Assembly: GCF_026191725.2 (NCBI RefSeq)
Contig: NZ_CP120863.1
Span: forward strand, 4,320,001 to 4,384,000
DNA: 64,000 nucleotides
Direction: 5' to 3'
Origin: Roseibium porphyridii
GTDB taxonomy: Bacteria; Pseudomonadota; Alphaproteobacteria; Rhizobiales; Stappiaceae
Part shown: piece by piece, positions 1-9,025 of the stretch
Numbering within the stretch: the first letter of the stretch is position 1
Layout of the letters: every line of letters begins with the position of its first letter
Program-made: the position numbers and the translations under genes
The notes under the pieces: generated by a model
Seen by the model: the letters and a program-made list of their open reading frames with translations, nothing else
The model's database searches: none
What the model was told of the DNA's origin: nothing

Positions 1-66
1 ATCGCGGGCGGCATTAGAGCATCGCTTCATCTTTATGCATCGCAAGTCGTGAAGACATGCAGCGCC

Positions 67-1245
67 TTAAAAAAGGCGTCGAGAGCTTTGAGTCTTGAGT
101 GCGTCCACAAACTCTTCAACGCTCATCCGTTCGCCCAAGGCTCTTAACATGAGTTGCTTCTGGGTTTCAGGTGCAAGGCCGCCGACCGGGGGATCGCTGT
201 CCAGATTGGTGGGAAATGAATACCCTTCAGCGCAGGCGGAAATTGCTGCCTCAAGTTCTGCTTGCCCCAGATCGCCAGCTTTTACCCTTTCAAGCAGGAC
301 AGGATAGAGGACAGTACACATCGATTGCCTGTCGATGTTTTCCATGGCTCTTCCGAATGCGGACGATATCTGCAGCAGATTGGCCATGCGTTGGATATCG
401 CTGCTGATGTTTGCGCCCGCTGCATGAAAGAGAGCTGGATTGAAGAACAACGCATCACCCTTTTTCAAAGGTAGCTGAACATAGGCTTCTTCAAAGAACT
501 GCTTGAACGGCTCTAGGCGGTAGGCCGCATATCCCGGACGATAGAGTTGAGAAAACGGCAACAGCTTTGTCGGACCGCTTTCAACCGGCATATCCAAATG
601 AGCAATGCCTCCTTGCAGGGTCATCACTGGTGAGAGTTCGTGCACATGTGCCGGATACCGTGCGCAGATTTCTGCAGTCTGGAAACCCAGGTGATAGTCC
701 CGGTGTGCCTGCTGTGCAGCGCCCCCCGGTCGCACCACGTTGACTTGGGCCGTCATCTGATAGTTGGGTCCAAGCCAAGCCTCACAGACCGCGTCGATTG
801 CCGTGTTGGCAAAATAGGTGGCGAACACTTCGGGCGAGGCCATGCACAGCTTCTGAAGACTGTTCCATATCCTGTCGTTTGCCCCGCTTGCGGCAAAATG
901 ATCTGCCCCTCCGCCGGTGGAACGCTTCTCCGCCTCGATAACCCGATTGAATATCTCGGTGGCTTGATCTATGGCCGTGAAATCTGCATAGGCTCCATCA
1001 AGGATGAGCACACCAGCTCCGTCCATCAGCACCTTTGCCCATTCGGCCATAAGACGCTGACGTGAATGAGTTCCACGCAACACATCTTGCAAGTCCGCGA
1101 CCCGATAAATCGGTATGTTTGATGCTACCCTTTCCGCGTGCGGCACAGCGGCCGGATCGAGCTGACGCCCGACAAGTTCCTTGAACTCTGTGATGTCACA
1201 ATCAACAGCATCGAAATAGCCGCTCACAGCCACTCTCTGGTCCAT
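67..1245 (-). CDS. Phytanoyl-CoA dioxygenase (PhyH) family oxygenase
   Basis: About 392 residues. An HxD pair (about H181/D183, in a QQAHRDYHLGF segment) and a distal His (about H274, FHAAGAN) with a following Arg (about R286) form the Fe(II)/2-oxoglutarate facial triad expected of PhyH-type double-stranded beta-helix oxygenases. The substrate cannot be read from the sequence; members hydroxylate lipids, small acids, ectoine and others. An ATG eight codons upstream also exists, but the start at 1245 has a GGGAGG Shine-Dalgarno at ideal distance, so it is preferred. It is divergent from a LacI-type regulator about 95 bp away, which probably controls it in response to a small ligand. No partner enzyme lies beside it in the window. 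Confidence 0.85.
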   Translation of the reverse strand: MDQRVAVSGYFDAVDCDITEFKELVGRQLDPAAVPHAERVASNIPIYRVADLQDVLRGTHSRQRLMAEWAKVLMDGAGVLILDGAYADFTAIDQATEIFNRVIEAEKRSTGGGADHFAASGANDRIWNSLQKLCMASPEVFATYFANTAIDAVCEAWLGPNYQMTAQVNVVRPGGAAQQAHRDYHLGFQTAEICARYPAHVHELSPVMTLQGGIAHLDMPVESGPTKLLPFSQLYRPGYAAYRLEPFKQFFEEAYVQLPLKKGDALFFNPALFHAAGANISSDIQRMANLLQISSAFGRAMENIDRQSMCTVLYPVLLERVKAGDLGQAELEAAISACAEGYSFPTNLDSDPPVGGLAPETQKQLMLRALGERMSVEEFVDALKTQSSRRLF

Positions 1246-1339
1246 CTTTTCCTCCCGGGCATCCGTCAATCTGCCAGAACCTGAAGATTATCAGAAATCG
1301 ATCTTGCGTCGCCGACATGATCCATCAAGAATCCATCAA

Positions 1340-2365
1340 ATGACACATCGGTTTCCCATCAAGGAGATCGCACTGCAGGCCGGCCTGAGCACGGCGACCG
1401 TAGATCGCGTTCTCAACAGACGACCCAATGTCAGCCCGCAGACCCATCGCCGGGTTCATGACGCAATCGAAGAACTTGGCCGGCAGGAAGGCCAGCTGGC
1501 GGCGAAGGGCCGTCGTCTTTTCATCGACGTGGTCATGGAAGCACCTGCCCGTTTCAGCAGGGAAGTTCAGCTGGCCAGTGAAGACGTCCAGAAGCAGCTG
1601 GCTCCAGCGGCGCTCAGAACGCGATTTTCAATCGCTGAGACGATGACCTCTGCCACATGCGCAGCAACGCTGGACAGGATCCGCAAACGTGGAAGTCATG
1701 GCGTTTGCCTGAAAGCCAGAGACACTCCTGAATTGCGCAGTGCCATCTCTCGCCTGACAGACAAGCGCATTCCGGTCGTCACGATGTTTACCGACATCAC
1801 CGGTTCTCAGAAATTGGCATATGCTGGGTTGAGCAATCAGAATGCGGGAAAGACCGCCGCCTATCTCATGCTGAAACAGCTTGGCCCAGCGGACCGGGTT
1901 GTTCTGACAATTCTCAGCCAGCTTGCATTTCAGGGCGAAGAGGAACGATACGACGGGTTCCGGTCAGAACTGGGTCGGTCGCGGCCTGATATTGAGGTCA
2001 TTGACGCCAGCGGTGGCGGCGGCCTGAACACTGCAACAGAGCGTGCGGTTGCTGCGAAAATCCGGTCCATACCCGAAATTGCCGGCGTCTATTCCATGGG
2101 CGGTGGCAACCAAGCTGTCTTGAAAGTCCTGGAAAGTGCCGGAAAGACGCCGTCGGTTTTCGTCGCCCATGACCTTGATGAAGACAATCTTGAACTGCTT
2201 CGTCAGGAGAAGTTGACATTCGTCCTGCATCACGACCTTCGCTCCGATTTGAGAACGGCCTTTCGACACATAATGGCATTTCATGGTCTCGGCGCGGCGC
2301 CAATCACATCTCTCAGCGATATTCAAATCGTTACGCCGGTCAATATTCCAATGGCTTTCAAATAA
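1340..2365 (+). CDS. LacI-family transcriptional regulator
   Basis: About 341 residues. The N-terminus carries the LacI helix-turn-helix and hinge (IKEIALQAGLSTATVDRVLN, then Q-TH-RV-AI around residue 35). The rest matches a periplasmic-binding-protein-like sugar or ligand domain. A TTG 12 codons upstream is in frame, but the LacI family usually begins a few residues before the IKEIA helix, so the ATG at 1340 is chosen; neither start has a strong Shine-Dalgarno. It is divergent from the PhyH dioxygenase, and the shared intergenic region is the likely operator location. The ligand is unknown; the C-terminal domain resembles ribose- or inositol-type effector domains. Confidence 0.85.
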   Translation: MTHRFPIKEIALQAGLSTATVDRVLNRRPNVSPQTHRRVHDAIEELGRQEGQLAAKGRRLFIDVVMEAPARFSREVQLASEDVQKQLAPAALRTRFSIAETMTSATCAATLDRIRKRGSHGVCLKARDTPELRSAISRLTDKRIPVVTMFTDITGSQKLAYAGLSNQNAGKTAAYLMLKQLGPADRVVLTILSQLAFQGEEERYDGFRSELGRSRPDIEVIDASGGGGLNTATERAVAAKIRSIPEIAGVYSMGGGNQAVLKVLESAGKTPSVFVAHDLDEDNLELLRQEKLTFVLHHDLRSDLRTAFRHIMAFHGLGAAPITSLSDIQIVTPVNIPMAFK

Positions 2366-2465
2366 GTTGAGGCTTTGTGGGTCCTGGAATCCAACACAAT
2401 TCGGATGACTGAAATCCGCCAACTGTCTGGGGTCTCACCCAGACGGGCATAGTCTGCCCACGCAA

Positions 2466-3158
2466 TTATCGTCCCGGATCCTTGCTCTCCATTGAGCGAT
2501 AGAAGTCCTTCAAGGTCTTGCCAGGCTCCGCCTTGAACTTCTCGCCGGTTTCCCGCAGTTCGGATATGCGGTCGAGACGAAACATGCGGAAGTCGTGACG
2601 AAGTTCACACCAGGCAACAAGTGTCCAGACCTTGCCCCAAAACCACAGACCAAGTGGACGGATCACCCGGTCAGAGGCATCGCCTTTTCCATCGCGATAC
2701 GCGATTGAAAGACGCTTGCGTGTGTCCGCTGCATTTTCAAGAAAATCGATGTGTGACCTAACCTGAGGTGTCATCTCCGGCGCAAATGCGTGGATTTGCA
2801 CCTCATTTTGCCTTACCCGCAGCTTGTCAGGCATGACGGCATCGATCTTGATCATGGCCTCTTCGGCTGCACGGGCCATGGCTGCACCTCCCCAGGCGCG
2901 GATCAACCGTGCACCGGCAAGCAACGCGACAATTTCATCTCGTGTGAACATGAGAGGTGGCAACTCGTAGCCATCTCGCATGATGTAACCGACACCCGCA
3001 GCTCCCTCGATGGGGACACCGGAGGCCTGCAAGTCGGCGACATCGCGATAGATGGTGCGTTCCGATACTTCCAGCCATTCAGACAACTGTCGTGCCCGGA
3101 CAAGCCGGCCGCCACGCAGATATTGAACGATCTGAAAAAGGCGGTCGGCGCGTCTCAT
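2466..3158 (-). CDS. YafY-type HTH/WYL-domain transcriptional regulator
   Basis: 230 residues. An N-terminal HTH_11 winged helix (residues 1-60; R-A-RQLSEWLEVSERTIYRDV recognition region) is followed by a WYL domain at about 130-215, with the GLWFWGKVWTLVAWCE strand in place of the classical W-Y-L residues. WYL proteins are DNA-binding regulators that sense ligands, often nucleic-acid derived or redox/metabolic. The gene starts 12 bp after the stop of the upstream VOC gene on the same strand, so the two probably form one transcript. Regulator/VOC pairs like this are common in proteobacteria; the VOC protein may be the target or partner. Confidence 0.85.
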   Translation of the reverse strand: MRRADRLFQIVQYLRGGRLVRARQLSEWLEVSERTIYRDVADLQASGVPIEGAAGVGYIMRDGYELPPLMFTRDEIVALLAGARLIRAWGGAAMARAAEEAMIKIDAVMPDKLRVRQNEVQIHAFAPEMTPQVRSHIDFLENAADTRKRLSIAYRDGKGDASDRVIRPLGLWFWGKVWTLVAWCELRHDFRMFRLDRISELRETGEKFKAEPGKTLKDFYRSMESKDPGR

Positions 3159-3170
3159 GCTGCAAGACCC

Positions 3171-3545
3171 TTAAGCAGCGAAAAGCCCGATGGAATTGCC
3201 ATCCGGGTCGATGCAATAGGCAAACCGGCCTGCCGGAATTGCAATCGGGTCGGAGACGACTTCACCGCCAGCCTTTGCAAAACGTTCCATGGTTTCCTCA
3301 AGCGTGTCCGGACACGCGATATGCACCGTGGGTCCAGACCCGTCACCTGCCGGTTTACCGGGATAAAGATGTCCTGCAATTCCGTCCTGCTTGTTGGTCG
3401 TGAACATCGCGATATGGTTCGGTCCCATATCTGTAACAAGTTTGAGTTCGGTTTTGAAAACGTCATTGTAAAAACTGATTGCCTTGTCCAGATCAGTTAC
3501 CGGGATCTCCATCCAAACAGTGAAGTTGTCAGGAACAAATGTCAT
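3171..3545 (-). CDS. VOC-family (glyoxalase/bleomycin-resistance fold) protein
   Basis: About 124 residues. The beta-alpha-beta-beta-beta VOC pattern is visible: VWMEIPVTDLDKAISFYNDVF at the start of the first module and a C-terminal FAYCIDPDGNSIGLFA strand holding the usual metal-ligand Glu-like position (here Gly-Leu, so a catalytic metal site is not assured). The start at 3545 has an AAGGAGA Shine-Dalgarno; the longer open frame upstream lacks one. It is the first gene of a two-gene unit with the WYL regulator. The substrate is not predictable: candidates range from methylglyoxal-type chemistry to drug binding. Confidence 0.8.
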   Translation of the reverse strand: MTFVPDNFTVWMEIPVTDLDKAISFYNDVFKTELKLVTDMGPNHIAMFTTNKQDGIAGHLYPGKPAGDGSGPTVHIACPDTLEETMERFAKAGGEVVSDPIAIPAGRFAYCIDPDGNSIGLFAA

Positions 3546-3757
3546 TGAAAGTCTCCTTGGCTGCAGTGATGTGAGGCACTCTAGCAAAGGGCTCCTGACA
3601 GCCTTCTGTCAGGAGAAACCATCAGAGCTTTCGTTGGCAAGGTTTTGGTTTCTGGCCCTAAAACGACCTTCAGCCCAATTTGTTTCATCCGGTTTGTGAC
3701 AATTTGCCAGCACAATGACACTGCGTGCAACGAAACTGAGATATAACTTTAACGCGA

Positions 3758-3775
3758 GTGTCAATCTTCCGTCAC
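3758..3775 (+). promoter_or_regulatory. Candidate Pho box (PhoB site)
   Basis: The 18-mer holds two GTCA half-sites spaced 11 bp apart (TGTCA then CGTCAC), the direct-repeat period of PhoB boxes; about 12 of 18 positions match the enterobacterial/rhizobial consensus. It lies about 57 bp before the ATG of a secreted metallophosphoesterase, which is a sensible target for phosphate-starvation control. The match is by eye and half-sites this short occur by chance. Confidence 0.4.
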
Positions 3776-3831
3776 TGTGTGCTTGCAGAGTGTTCTGGCT
3801 GATCACCAGCCCATTCCCTGCGGAGGCTCTC

Positions 3832-5775
3832 ATGAGAAAACTGACCCAGGTCCTGCTATTGGCGGGCACCAGTGCCATGGCATTCAGCGCGATTGCCAAG
3901 GATGCCGGTTATATTGGTGAAATTGATGTCGTTCACGGCGACAGTTCTGCCGACACAGCAACCGGAAAGGTGTTTTTGGACACCAACCGCAACTCCAGAC
4001 TGGACGCCGGTGAGGCTGGCCTGGCCGGGGTTCTTGTCTCAAACGGGCGTGAAGTTGTGGCAACCGGTGAAGACGGTTCCTACACATTGCCGGCTTACGA
4101 CGACATGAACCTCTTCATTACGAAACCGGCTGGCTACATGACGCCAGTTAGTGACGACATGATCCCGCAGTTCAGTTATGTGCACAAAGTTGCCGGTTCC
4201 GCCAATCTGCGCTTTGGCGGCATCGAGCCAACAGGGCCCCTGCCCCAATCGGTCAATTTCCCGCTTGTGGAAGATCCGGTCGGCGATGAATTCCAATGTC
4301 TGGTCTTCGGGGACACACAGCCATATTCCAACCAGGAAGTTTCCTATGTCCGCCAGACGGTGGGCAAGCTTTTGACCAACCGTGACAACAGTGCCACCCA
4401 GTGTCTGCTGTTTCAGGGTGATGTCATGGGCGATGACCTGTCGCTCTATCCGCGCTTCAAGCAGATTGTCGCCAAGGGTGACGTGCCGCAATACTACGTT
4501 GCAGGAAACCATGACCTCGACTTCGATGCCAAATCCGATGCCGACAGCTTTGACACTTTTCGCCGCGAATTCGGCCCGGAGTATTATTCCTTCGATATCG
4601 GTCAGGTGCACTTTGTCGTTCTCGATGACGTGCGGTACCCATGCAATGGCGTAGACGCCCACGCATTTTGTGATCTGTCGGCCAAACCCTCTTACAACGG
4701 CGTCATCTCCGAGCGCCAACTGGAATGGCTGAAAAACGATCTTGCCAATGTGCCGGAAAACAAGCTGATCGTTGTGAGCGCTCACATACCATTCGTGACC
4801 TACACGGATGCAACCGCCCAGAAACACCAGGTCGACAATCTCGACAAGCTCTACGACTTGATAGGCGACAGACCCGCGCTCGGGCTTTCAGGCCATACGC
4901 ACACAACGGAACAGATCCTGCCGGGCGAATTTTACAAGGGCTGGGAAGAGGCTACGGGAACAGGGCCTGCCAAATTTCATCAGATCATCACTGGTGCAGT
5001 CTCCGGCTCCTGGTGGGCAGGTGACCTGAACAACAGCGGCGTTCCTCATGCGACACAGCGTCTTGGCTCCCCACGTGGCTACTATGTTCTGGATTTCGCG
5101 GGTTCTGACTATGTCGACACGTTTTTGACCTTCGAAGGCGACGAAAACGATCAACTTCACGTCTCTTTCAACACGCCCCGCTTTCGCGATTGGGCGGAGC
5201 AACTGGTCAGCTACACGACCCAAAACGACATCCCGAACGACATCACACCTCCGGTCACCGTCAACGACCTGGGAGACATGGACATGTTGACAAGGGCGGA
5301 CCTCTCCGGAACGACTTATGTCGCCATCAACGTCTGGAACGGTTCGAAGGAAAGCCGGGTATCCTTCTCCATAAATGGTGGCGATCCGATTGAGGCCGAG
5401 CGCACGCAAAAAGGCGAAGGCGAGGAAGCCTTCGACGGTCCGACCTATTCCGACCCACTTGCGATGGCGAAGCAGTCCACAAACGGGCGTCAGGCCGTAC
5501 GCAGTACAACCGGAGGCGACGCAACCGCCGGCTACCGCACCTGGCAGGGCCTTCAATGGACCGGTGTCGCTGGCCCGTTTCAGGATTGGATGCTGACTAC
5601 AAAATCAAGCCATCTCTGGCGGGCCGAGCTCCCCGGAGATCTGCCGGCTGGCGTCCATACGCTCGAAGTCCGCACAACAGACCGCTATGGGCGCATTTAT
5701 AAACAAACCAAAACCTTCGAGGTGGTGGACGAATTGCCGCAAATGACATGGCAAGAGAAATTCTGGAATGAATAA
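3832..5775 (+). CDS. Exported calcineurin-like metallophosphoesterase
   Basis: About 647 residues from an ATG with a CGGAGG Shine-Dalgarno; an upstream in-frame ATG would hide the signal peptide. A Sec signal peptide (MRKLTQVLLLAGTSAMAFSA) is followed by an SdrD_B/MetallophosN-like beta domain (VFLDTNRNSRLDAGE, about residues 46-100). The catalytic domain then shows the metallophosphatase motifs in order: GD near 160, GDVMGD near 196, GNHD near 225, a SAH-P His and GHTH near 360. A C-terminal beta-rich domain (MetallophosC-like) follows. It likely releases phosphate or cleaves a phosphodiester in the periplasm or outside the cell. A candidate Pho box lies upstream. The HupE-like gene 82 bp downstream may be co-transcribed. 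Confidence 0.85.
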   Translation: MRKLTQVLLLAGTSAMAFSAIAKDAGYIGEIDVVHGDSSADTATGKVFLDTNRNSRLDAGEAGLAGVLVSNGREVVATGEDGSYTLPAYDDMNLFITKPAGYMTPVSDDMIPQFSYVHKVAGSANLRFGGIEPTGPLPQSVNFPLVEDPVGDEFQCLVFGDTQPYSNQEVSYVRQTVGKLLTNRDNSATQCLLFQGDVMGDDLSLYPRFKQIVAKGDVPQYYVAGNHDLDFDAKSDADSFDTFRREFGPEYYSFDIGQVHFVVLDDVRYPCNGVDAHAFCDLSAKPSYNGVISERQLEWLKNDLANVPENKLIVVSAHIPFVTYTDATAQKHQVDNLDKLYDLIGDRPALGLSGHTHTTEQILPGEFYKGWEEATGTGPAKFHQIITGAVSGSWWAGDLNNSGVPHATQRLGSPRGYYVLDFAGSDYVDTFLTFEGDENDQLHVSFNTPRFRDWAEQLVSYTTQNDIPNDITPPVTVNDLGDMDMLTRADLSGTTYVAINVWNGSKESRVSFSINGGDPIEAERTQKGEGEEAFDGPTYSDPLAMAKQSTNGRQAVRSTTGGDATAGYRTWQGLQWTGVAGPFQDWMLTTKSSHLWRAELPGDLPAGVHTLEVRTTDRYGRIYKQTKTFEVVDELPQMTWQEKFWNE

Positions 5776-5857
5776 CCTGTAAGAACCGGTAAACTGCAAT
5801 AAAGATAACCCGGCTACTTTTTCGAAGCGGCCGGGCTCCATTCGACGGAATGACCCG

Positions 5858-7126
5858 ATGCCTCAAAGCCGCAAGTGCACCAGTGCACTTAACTTTGCAT
5901 TCTTCAGCCTGTTTTATGTCCTTGCCATGCTGCTGACGCAGCCCGCAGGCGCACATTTTTCTGACGGAACAAAGGTCCGCACAATTCTGGTTGCTGAGGA
6001 GAACGGTATTCTGGTCGCCTATGTCAGGGCGCCTGCGCCACTTGTCTTTTCGGATCTGGTCGGCAAAGCGCAGGTTGACCAAACGCCTCTGGAATCGTCC
6101 TTCTTGCGCCTTGAGACAACCGGAACCGGCAATCGCTACAGACTGAACATGGGTGCAATCGCTGAAGACCGGAGCTCGTTCGAAACACGTTTGACCGAAG
6201 CACTGGTCTTTTCTCAAGCGGGTCTCGACCTTTCCGCAAAGATCGCTGGCTTCACAGTGCACATGCAGCGTCCTCAATCAGAGTTCGGTTCGCTGTCGGC
6301 GGCCAAGACAGCAGTCGCAGAGCCTCCCCCTCACCTTGATCCGCTTTTCGGACAGGCCGTGGTTGATTACGTGGTGCAATTGGACAGCCAGGACCCTTTG
6401 GGGATCCTAAGCGTGCGTGCAGGCTATGGACCGCTTATTCCGGGACCGGGTGTTGCAATAGACAATCATCTCATCGACGCGCGCGAGAACCCACCGGTCT
6501 CTCTGACCGCACCTGGGCAGCTCGAGCAACCGGCAGTGATCGACGGATCGCGTCTTTCAACCTTTGGCCATTTCGTTTTTCAAGGTGCCCTGCACATTGT
6601 GGAAGGTCTGGACCATGTGCTTCTGGTCATTACCATGGCCCTTGGCGTCGGTGCCACACGCAAACTGATTTATTTGGTGACTGCTTTCACCCTCGGGCAT
6701 TCTGTTACGCTGATTGCTACGTTTCTGGGTGCAACACCGACCTGGCCATGGTTCGTTCCAGCTGTTGAAGCAGCTATTGCTGCTTCGGTGCTCTATGCCG
6801 CCGTAGCGGCGATGATCCATAGATCCGGCTCGGTTCTGGTCTTTACAGGTATCGGATTGTTGCACGGACTCGGATTTTCCTTTGTGCTCGGTGACATTCT
6901 CGGCCGCGACGCGCCGGACCTCGTCCCGGCTCTCCTTGCTTTCAATATCGGTATTGAACTTGGTCAGCTCGCGATTCTTGCCGCCACGTGGAGCATTGTC
7001 TTCTTCATGAAACAACTCGCAGAGCCGGCACTCAAGCCCGTCAGATTGGGAGCACTGACCGGGATCGCGCTACTGTCTTCCTGGTGGATCGCGGAACGGC
7101 TCAACGGTCTGGTGTATTCAATCTGA
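5858..7126 (+). CDS. HupE/UreJ-like membrane protein with N-terminal exported domain
   Basis: 422 residues. A signal-anchor or signal peptide (FAFFSLFYVLAMLLTQPAGA, about residues 13-32) precedes an extracytoplasmic domain of about 200 residues. A C-terminal half then has six or so hydrophobic segments. The segment GHFVFQGALHIVEGLDHVLL and the later GLLHGLGFSF and NIGIELGQ motifs are characteristic of the HupE/UreJ_2 group, whose smaller relatives are linked to nickel or cobalt movement. No hydrogenase or urease genes lie in the window, so the substrate is open. It follows the phosphoesterase on the same strand with a short CCCGGC/GCCGGG hairpin between them. Confidence 0.75.
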   Translation: MPQSRKCTSALNFAFFSLFYVLAMLLTQPAGAHFSDGTKVRTILVAEENGILVAYVRAPAPLVFSDLVGKAQVDQTPLESSFLRLETTGTGNRYRLNMGAIAEDRSSFETRLTEALVFSQAGLDLSAKIAGFTVHMQRPQSEFGSLSAAKTAVAEPPPHLDPLFGQAVVDYVVQLDSQDPLGILSVRAGYGPLIPGPGVAIDNHLIDARENPPVSLTAPGQLEQPAVIDGSRLSTFGHFVFQGALHIVEGLDHVLLVITMALGVGATRKLIYLVTAFTLGHSVTLIATFLGATPTWPWFVPAVEAAIAASVLYAAVAAMIHRSGSVLVFTGIGLLHGLGFSFVLGDILGRDAPDLVPALLAFNIGIELGQLAILAATWSIVFFMKQLAEPALKPVRLGALTGIALLSSWWIAERLNGLVYSI

Positions 7127-7240
7127 GACAAGTGAGTTCCGCGGAGGACGGCAGGTTACGGCACCTGTGCTCAGTTGCTCGAAGCTGTCATTGCGCGGTT
7201 CTACAGGCGGGTCGCCGAGATTGAAGTGCGCGCATTGCGC

Positions 7241-8032
7241 TCAGTTGCCTGCATAGCAGGGCGTGCGGCGTGCAATCCATGCGTCCAGTCCTTCAATGAT
7301 ATCCTGCGTTGCACACATCCTGGCAAATTGTTCCTGCTCGACGGTCAACCCTTCTCCGATGGCCATGTTCAAGCCCCGTGTGACGGCAGTAATGATGCGC
7401 GCTGCCGCCAAAGGCGAATGCCTCAGGATCCGCTCTGCCAACTCGAATGCTGCCGGCAACAGGTCTTTGTGCGGAACGACCTTGTTGACAAGACCCAGCT
7501 CATGAGCACGGTCTGGTCCGAACGTGTCGCCGGTCAGCAGAAGTTCCAATGCACGCTTGCGTCCGGCCAGGCGAGGCAGACGCTGGGTGCCACCAAATGT
7601 CGGTGGAATTCCAATGTTGATCTCAGGTTTGGCAAAAACTGCCCTGTCGGAGGACACAGCGAGATGAACCGCCTCGGTTATCTCACAGCCGCCGCCAAAT
7701 GCGATGCCATTCACTGCAGCAATCACCGGTTTGGGGTATGCCTCAAGTCTCGCTGTCATGCGTTGTCCACGTCGGCAAAACTCTTTTACAGCCTCGTCTG
7801 TTCCACGTTTGATGCTCTTTGTGAATTCATGAATGTCGCCACCTGCGGAGAAGGCCCTGTCACCTGCGCCGGTCAATACGATGGCATGGGTCGTTTCATC
7901 TTGCTCTAACTGATCAAGGAGCGAGAGGAGCCGGTCGTTCGTTTCGTAGTTGAGTGCATTGAGTTTTTCGGGTCGGTTCAATGTCAGCAAGGCGATTTTG
8001 CCACGCATTTCGAGGATCACTGTGTTGTCCAA
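7241..8032 (-). CDS. Enoyl-CoA hydratase/isomerase (crotonase) family protein
   Basis: 263 residues, normal crotonase length. The oxyanion-hole segments are visible: AFSAGGDIHEF near residue 60 and NGIAFGGGCEI near 108. The TFGGTQRLPRLAGRKRALEL helix of true hydratases is also present. The position of the second catalytic Glu (ETERH-type) reads INIGIPPTFGG, so Glu is present as the E in KPEINIG. It probably hydrates a 2-enoyl-CoA in fatty acid or aromatic degradation. It is divergent from a TetR regulator with a strong palindrome between them, so it is likely that regulator's target. Confidence 0.88.
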   Translation of the reverse strand: MDNTVILEMRGKIALLTLNRPEKLNALNYETNDRLLSLLDQLEQDETTHAIVLTGAGDRAFSAGGDIHEFTKSIKRGTDEAVKEFCRRGQRMTARLEAYPKPVIAAVNGIAFGGGCEITEAVHLAVSSDRAVFAKPEINIGIPPTFGGTQRLPRLAGRKRALELLLTGDTFGPDRAHELGLVNKVVPHKDLLPAAFELAERILRHSPLAAARIITAVTRGLNMAIGEGLTVEQEQFARMCATQDIIEGLDAWIARRTPCYAGN

Positions 8033-8083
8033 GGCGTTTCTCCTGTTCGATTGACAGGAACGCTAGCGGGAGAGAGAATGTCA

Positions 8084-8105
8084 GTAAACTCACTAGTCAG
8101 TATAC
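8084..8105. promoter_or_regulatory. Candidate TetR operator palindrome
   Basis: A 22-bp inverted repeat centred on CTAG matches its own reverse complement at 18 of 22 positions (core ACTCACTAGTCAGT). It sits in the 103-bp divergent region between the enoyl-CoA hydratase and the TetR gene, the usual place for an autoregulatory operator. Confidence 0.6.
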
Positions 8106-8135
8106 TTTTTATAACTAACTGAAAATAATGTAAAA

Positions 8136-8714
8136 ATGAGAAAAGACACACGAGACAAGATTGTTGATGCCGCGACGAAGCTCTTCTATCGGGAGGGTAT
8201 TCGCGCGGTCAGTGTCGACGCAGTTGCCGCCAAGGCCGGTGTTACGAAAAAGACGCTCTATTATCACTTCGAAAGCAAGGATGACCTTGTTGCAGAGTAC
8301 CTTTCGTCACGCGACCAACCCAATCTGAGGCTCTATGAAACCTGGTTTGGAGCTGCGCAAGGGGACGTTTCCGACAAGGTCGAAGCGATTTTCCTGGAAT
8401 TGACCGAGGCCGCGAGGCACCCGAAATGGCAGGGGTGCGGTTTCTTGCGCACCACGGCGGAACTTGCCAATCAGCCGGGCCACCCCGCGCTGCGCGTGGG
8501 CGCTGCACACAAAAAGAAGTTCGAAGACTGGCTGACCAACTCATTGTCGTCTCATGGCTGCACCCACCCGGACGCAATTTCGCGTCAGGTTGTTTTGCTG
8601 ATGGATGGTGCATTTTCCACCATGCTCGTGCACCGAGACCCAAGCTATATTCAAGAAGCTGGGCGGGCTGCCAAGACCTTGGTGAAAGGTGCTCTCGAGC
8701 CTCCAAAAACCTGA
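8136..8714 (+). CDS. TetR/AcrR-family transcriptional regulator
   Basis: 192 residues. The N-terminal TetR helix-turn-helix is clear: KIVDAATKLFYREGIRAVSV, then VAAKAGVTKKTLYYHFESKDDLV, ending near residue 50. The C-terminal half is an all-helical ligand domain (TetR_C type, with a GCGFLRTTAEL-type segment). It is divergent from an enoyl-CoA hydratase, with a 22-bp palindrome 30 bp before its start, so self-control and control of the hydratase are likely. The effector is probably an acyl-CoA or related hydrophobic compound, by analogy only. The stretch from its end to about 9025 (310 bp) holds no gene I can support. Confidence 0.85.
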   Translation: MRKDTRDKIVDAATKLFYREGIRAVSVDAVAAKAGVTKKTLYYHFESKDDLVAEYLSSRDQPNLRLYETWFGAAQGDVSDKVEAIFLELTEAARHPKWQGCGFLRTTAELANQPGHPALRVGAAHKKKFEDWLTNSLSSHGCTHPDAISRQVVLLMDGAFSTMLVHRDPSYIQEAGRAAKTLVKGALEPPKT

Positions 8715-9025
8715 AAAGTCGTTGCGTCCAATAAGTTTTCGGTTCCGACATCGAACTGACTTATGCGCCCAATTATGCCAAGGGCGTACGCTCAGCACCA
8801 TTCGTGTCTGGTGCCGATCAGGCCATCCAAACAGAGCGAAGAAGCCCGTGCACGGCCCGCTTGCGCTGAAGCAAATCCACAGAAGCCTGCACATCGCCAA
8901 GCCTGCATAGCGTTGTTATCGCTGCGGCAGGAAAACTCATCTGCTCAAATGCCACCAACATTGATCTTGCTCAAGGTAACCGCTCCGGCTTGGCGGCACT
9001 TTGAGTGTCTTAAAAGGAGGCAAGA

